A stretch of DNA of 5,667 bases from contig JAJGAH010000182.1 in the NCBI GenBank assembly GCA_020844525.1, forward strand, positions 1 to 5,667. The letters are read 5' to 3'. Positions 4,327-5,667 of the stretch are shown here, piece by piece. A model generated the notes under the pieces. That model did not search any database. It saw only the letters and a list, made by a program, of their open reading frames with translations, and was not told the DNA's origin. The position numbers and the translations under genes are program-made. Source of the DNA: Eubacterium sp. (GTDB taxonomy: Bacteria > Bacillota > Clostridia > Lachnospirales > Lachnospiraceae). Position 1 is the stretch's first letter. Every line of letters begins with the position of its first letter.

Positions 4327-5667
4327 AATATCCATCGGATTGATACGATGCGGAATACGCTTGATCTCCTCCCAGCGCTTGCCCTCCACACGATATCCGG
4401 TTCCCGGTCCCATGTAGTCATTCGGTGTATTCACGCCGGACATCACATGGAAATGGCTGTCAAGAATCGCAGCAGTCTGCATATAATCGCCGATGACACG
4501 CTGCTTCAGCATCGAAAGCACGCTCTCAGCCACATCCGTAAATCCGCTGTCAGCCAGTGCCTTCACGACGTCAATGCCTGTAATGCCCCGCTTCATGACA
4601 TCCTCCGCGGACATCAGGTCTGCGGCGACATCTCTGGGAAGCGTGTCCTTGCTGCCATGCGCATAGGTTATTGCCTCTACCTGCTCATCCGTCACCTCAG
4701 CCAGTCCCAGCTGGCGGAATACAGCCTGTACCGCTTTCGCCGCCTTGTAACGGACAGCAATAACATCGGCTTCCTTTACAGGACGGAGGCCTCCGTCCAC
4801 CTGCATGTCACGCTGGAAAACATTGTAATCATCAAAATCCTCCGCGTCGAAGTTGGACCCGGCAAACATATTGTCGTAGTTCGGCTCCGCGGCATATCCG
4901 GAGAAGATGAAATCTGTTCCCGGAAGGAACTCCAGCATCGTCCGGGCCGTACGGCGCATATCGGAATTGGAGAAGCTCTGGTCATTGGAGGATGCACACT
5001 CAAGACCGAGCAGTGCAGCCACAAGATTCTCGCCGAGGACCTCACGGATACCCGCAGGCACGGATCCCGGGATACCGATACAGCTTACAGAACCGTTCTG
5101 AATACCCTGGCTGCCGCAGCCTTTTGTCACATACAGGCATCTGCACTCCAGATACAGCATGGACTTCTTCTCGCTGCTTCCCATCAGTACCTCAGAACCG
5201 GATCCCGAAGTAAAGCGGACCTTCAGTCCTCTGGATGCATAGCAGGAATTCAGGAATGCCTTTGAGTACGGCGTGTCATCGCCATCGATAAAGACCTTCT
5301 CTGTTCCGTATACGGAAAGGGTCTCTGCATAGGTGGTCAGTCCGCGGATACCAAGCTCCAGCTCCGTTGCCTCCTCCGAGGAGCACTGGGTAAGGACACC
5401 CGGCCGGCCGACCTGAGAACCAATCAGAAGGCCCATGGCATCAAGCGGCGCATATCTGGCAACGCCCATTGTGGTCTCCTCTTCAGCAAATCCACGAAGC
5501 GCACCCTCCGCCGCATCTGCAGCGATCTGGACCGGATCGTCCTTCAGGTTCGTAATGTGTGCCTGATTGCCCGGCTTTCTGCGGGCACGCATCTTCTGCA
5601 TACCCATCATCAACTCCACGACATTCAGCTCATTGATGACCTCTGCCATCCTGGCCGGTGTGATTCC
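4324..5667 (-). CDS. pduC: B12-dependent propanediol/glycerol dehydratase, large (alpha) subunit; 5' end missing
   Basis: This is the catalytic subunit of adenosylcobalamin-dependent diol/glycerol dehydratase. It forms the TIM barrel that converts 1,2-propanediol to propionaldehyde or glycerol to 3-hydroxypropionaldehyde by a radical mechanism. The frame is open to the right edge. The ATG at 5649 is internal, because residues before it (GITPAR) continue the family alignment. Aligned from memory to the 554-residue Klebsiella oxytoca protein without gaps over the catalytic core, 447 residues are visible and about 106 are missing. Active-site residues are all kept (Klebsiella numbering): Gln141 and His143 in NQAHITN, Glu170 in EEETT, Glu221 in YAETLSVYGTE, Gln296 and Ser301 in QNGSVSC, Asp335 in SSNDQ, Ser362 in FIFSGY. 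The enzyme should therefore be active. Its TAG stop is part of the pduD ribosome site. Sequence alone does not separate a diol from a glycerol preference. The glycyl-radical B12-independent enzyme is excluded, since this is a different family. Confidence 0.97.
   Translation of the reverse strand, partial: GITPARMAEVINELNVVELMMGMQKMRARRKPGNQAHITNLKDDPVQIAADAAEGALRGFAEEETTMGVARYAPLDAMGLLIGSQVGRPGVLTQCSSEEATELELGIRGLTTYAETLSVYGTEKVFIDGDDTPYSKAFLNSCYASRGLKVRFTSGSGSEVLMGSSEKKSMLYLECRCLYVTKGCGSQGIQNGSVSCIGIPGSVPAGIREVLGENLVAALLGLECASSNDQSFSNSDMRRTARTMLEFLPGTDFIFSGYAAEPNYDNMFAGSNFDAEDFDDYNVFQRDMQVDGGLRPVKEADVIAVRYKAAKAVQAVFRQLGLAEVTDEQVEAITYAHGSKDTLPRDVAADLMSAEDVMKRGITGIDVVKALADSGFTDVAESVLSMLKQRVIGDYMQTAAILDSHFHVMSGVNTPNDYMGPGTGYRVEGKRWEEIKRIPHRINPMDI

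Noticed and set aside
4348..5265. Long plus-strand open frame (305 codons) opposite pduC.
   Set aside because: It is antisense to the highly conserved PduC coding sequence, with no recognisable protein features and no convincing ribosome site.
5647..5649. ATG at 5649 as the start of pduC.
   Set aside because: The frame stays open to the edge and the residues before it match the family; starting here would remove about 112 residues that every family member has.

Overview
The window holds the downstream half of a coenzyme B12-dependent propanediol/glycerol dehydratase operon. All genes lie on the minus strand, so transcription runs from high to low coordinates. The order is dehydratase large subunit (pduC-like, 5' end outside the window), medium subunit (pduD-like), small subunit (pduE-like), reactivase large subunit (ddrA/pduG), reactivase small subunit (ddrB/pduH), a PduO-type ATP:cob(I)alamin adenosyltransferase, and the first 45 codons of an unidentified gene that runs off the left edge. 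This is the canonical C-D-E-G-H-O order of pdu operons.

From 1013 to the right edge the genes are very tightly packed. The pduC stop codon lies inside the pduD Shine-Dalgarno, pduD and pduE share a TAATG, pduE and ddrA are about 13 nt apart, and ddrA and ddrB share an ATGA. This implies translational coupling and balanced expression of enzyme and reactivase. Left of 1013 the packing loosens. A 158-nt gap (855-1012) holds a 28-bp direct repeat with a 60-bp period plus small hairpins. A 129-nt gap (138-266) holds a 31-bp tandem duplication.

The gene products form one functional unit. The CDE complex dehydrates a 1,2-diol or glycerol to an aldehyde using adenosylcobalamin. The reactivase uses ATP to eject damaged cofactor from the inactivated enzyme. 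The adenosyltransferase makes fresh adenosylcobalamin. The N-terminus of the medium subunit looks like a microcompartment encapsulation peptide, so the system probably sits in a Pdu-type shell, but no shell gene is in view.

Strong GGAGG-type ribosome sites, moderately GC-rich coding sequence and the compact single-domain proteins suggest a Gram-positive anaerobe of the Clostridia (perhaps a gut Lachnospiraceae relative). This is inference from style, not a marker gene. I found no evidence of a new biological system. The least explained DNA is in the two repeat-bearing gaps and the truncated left-edge gene.
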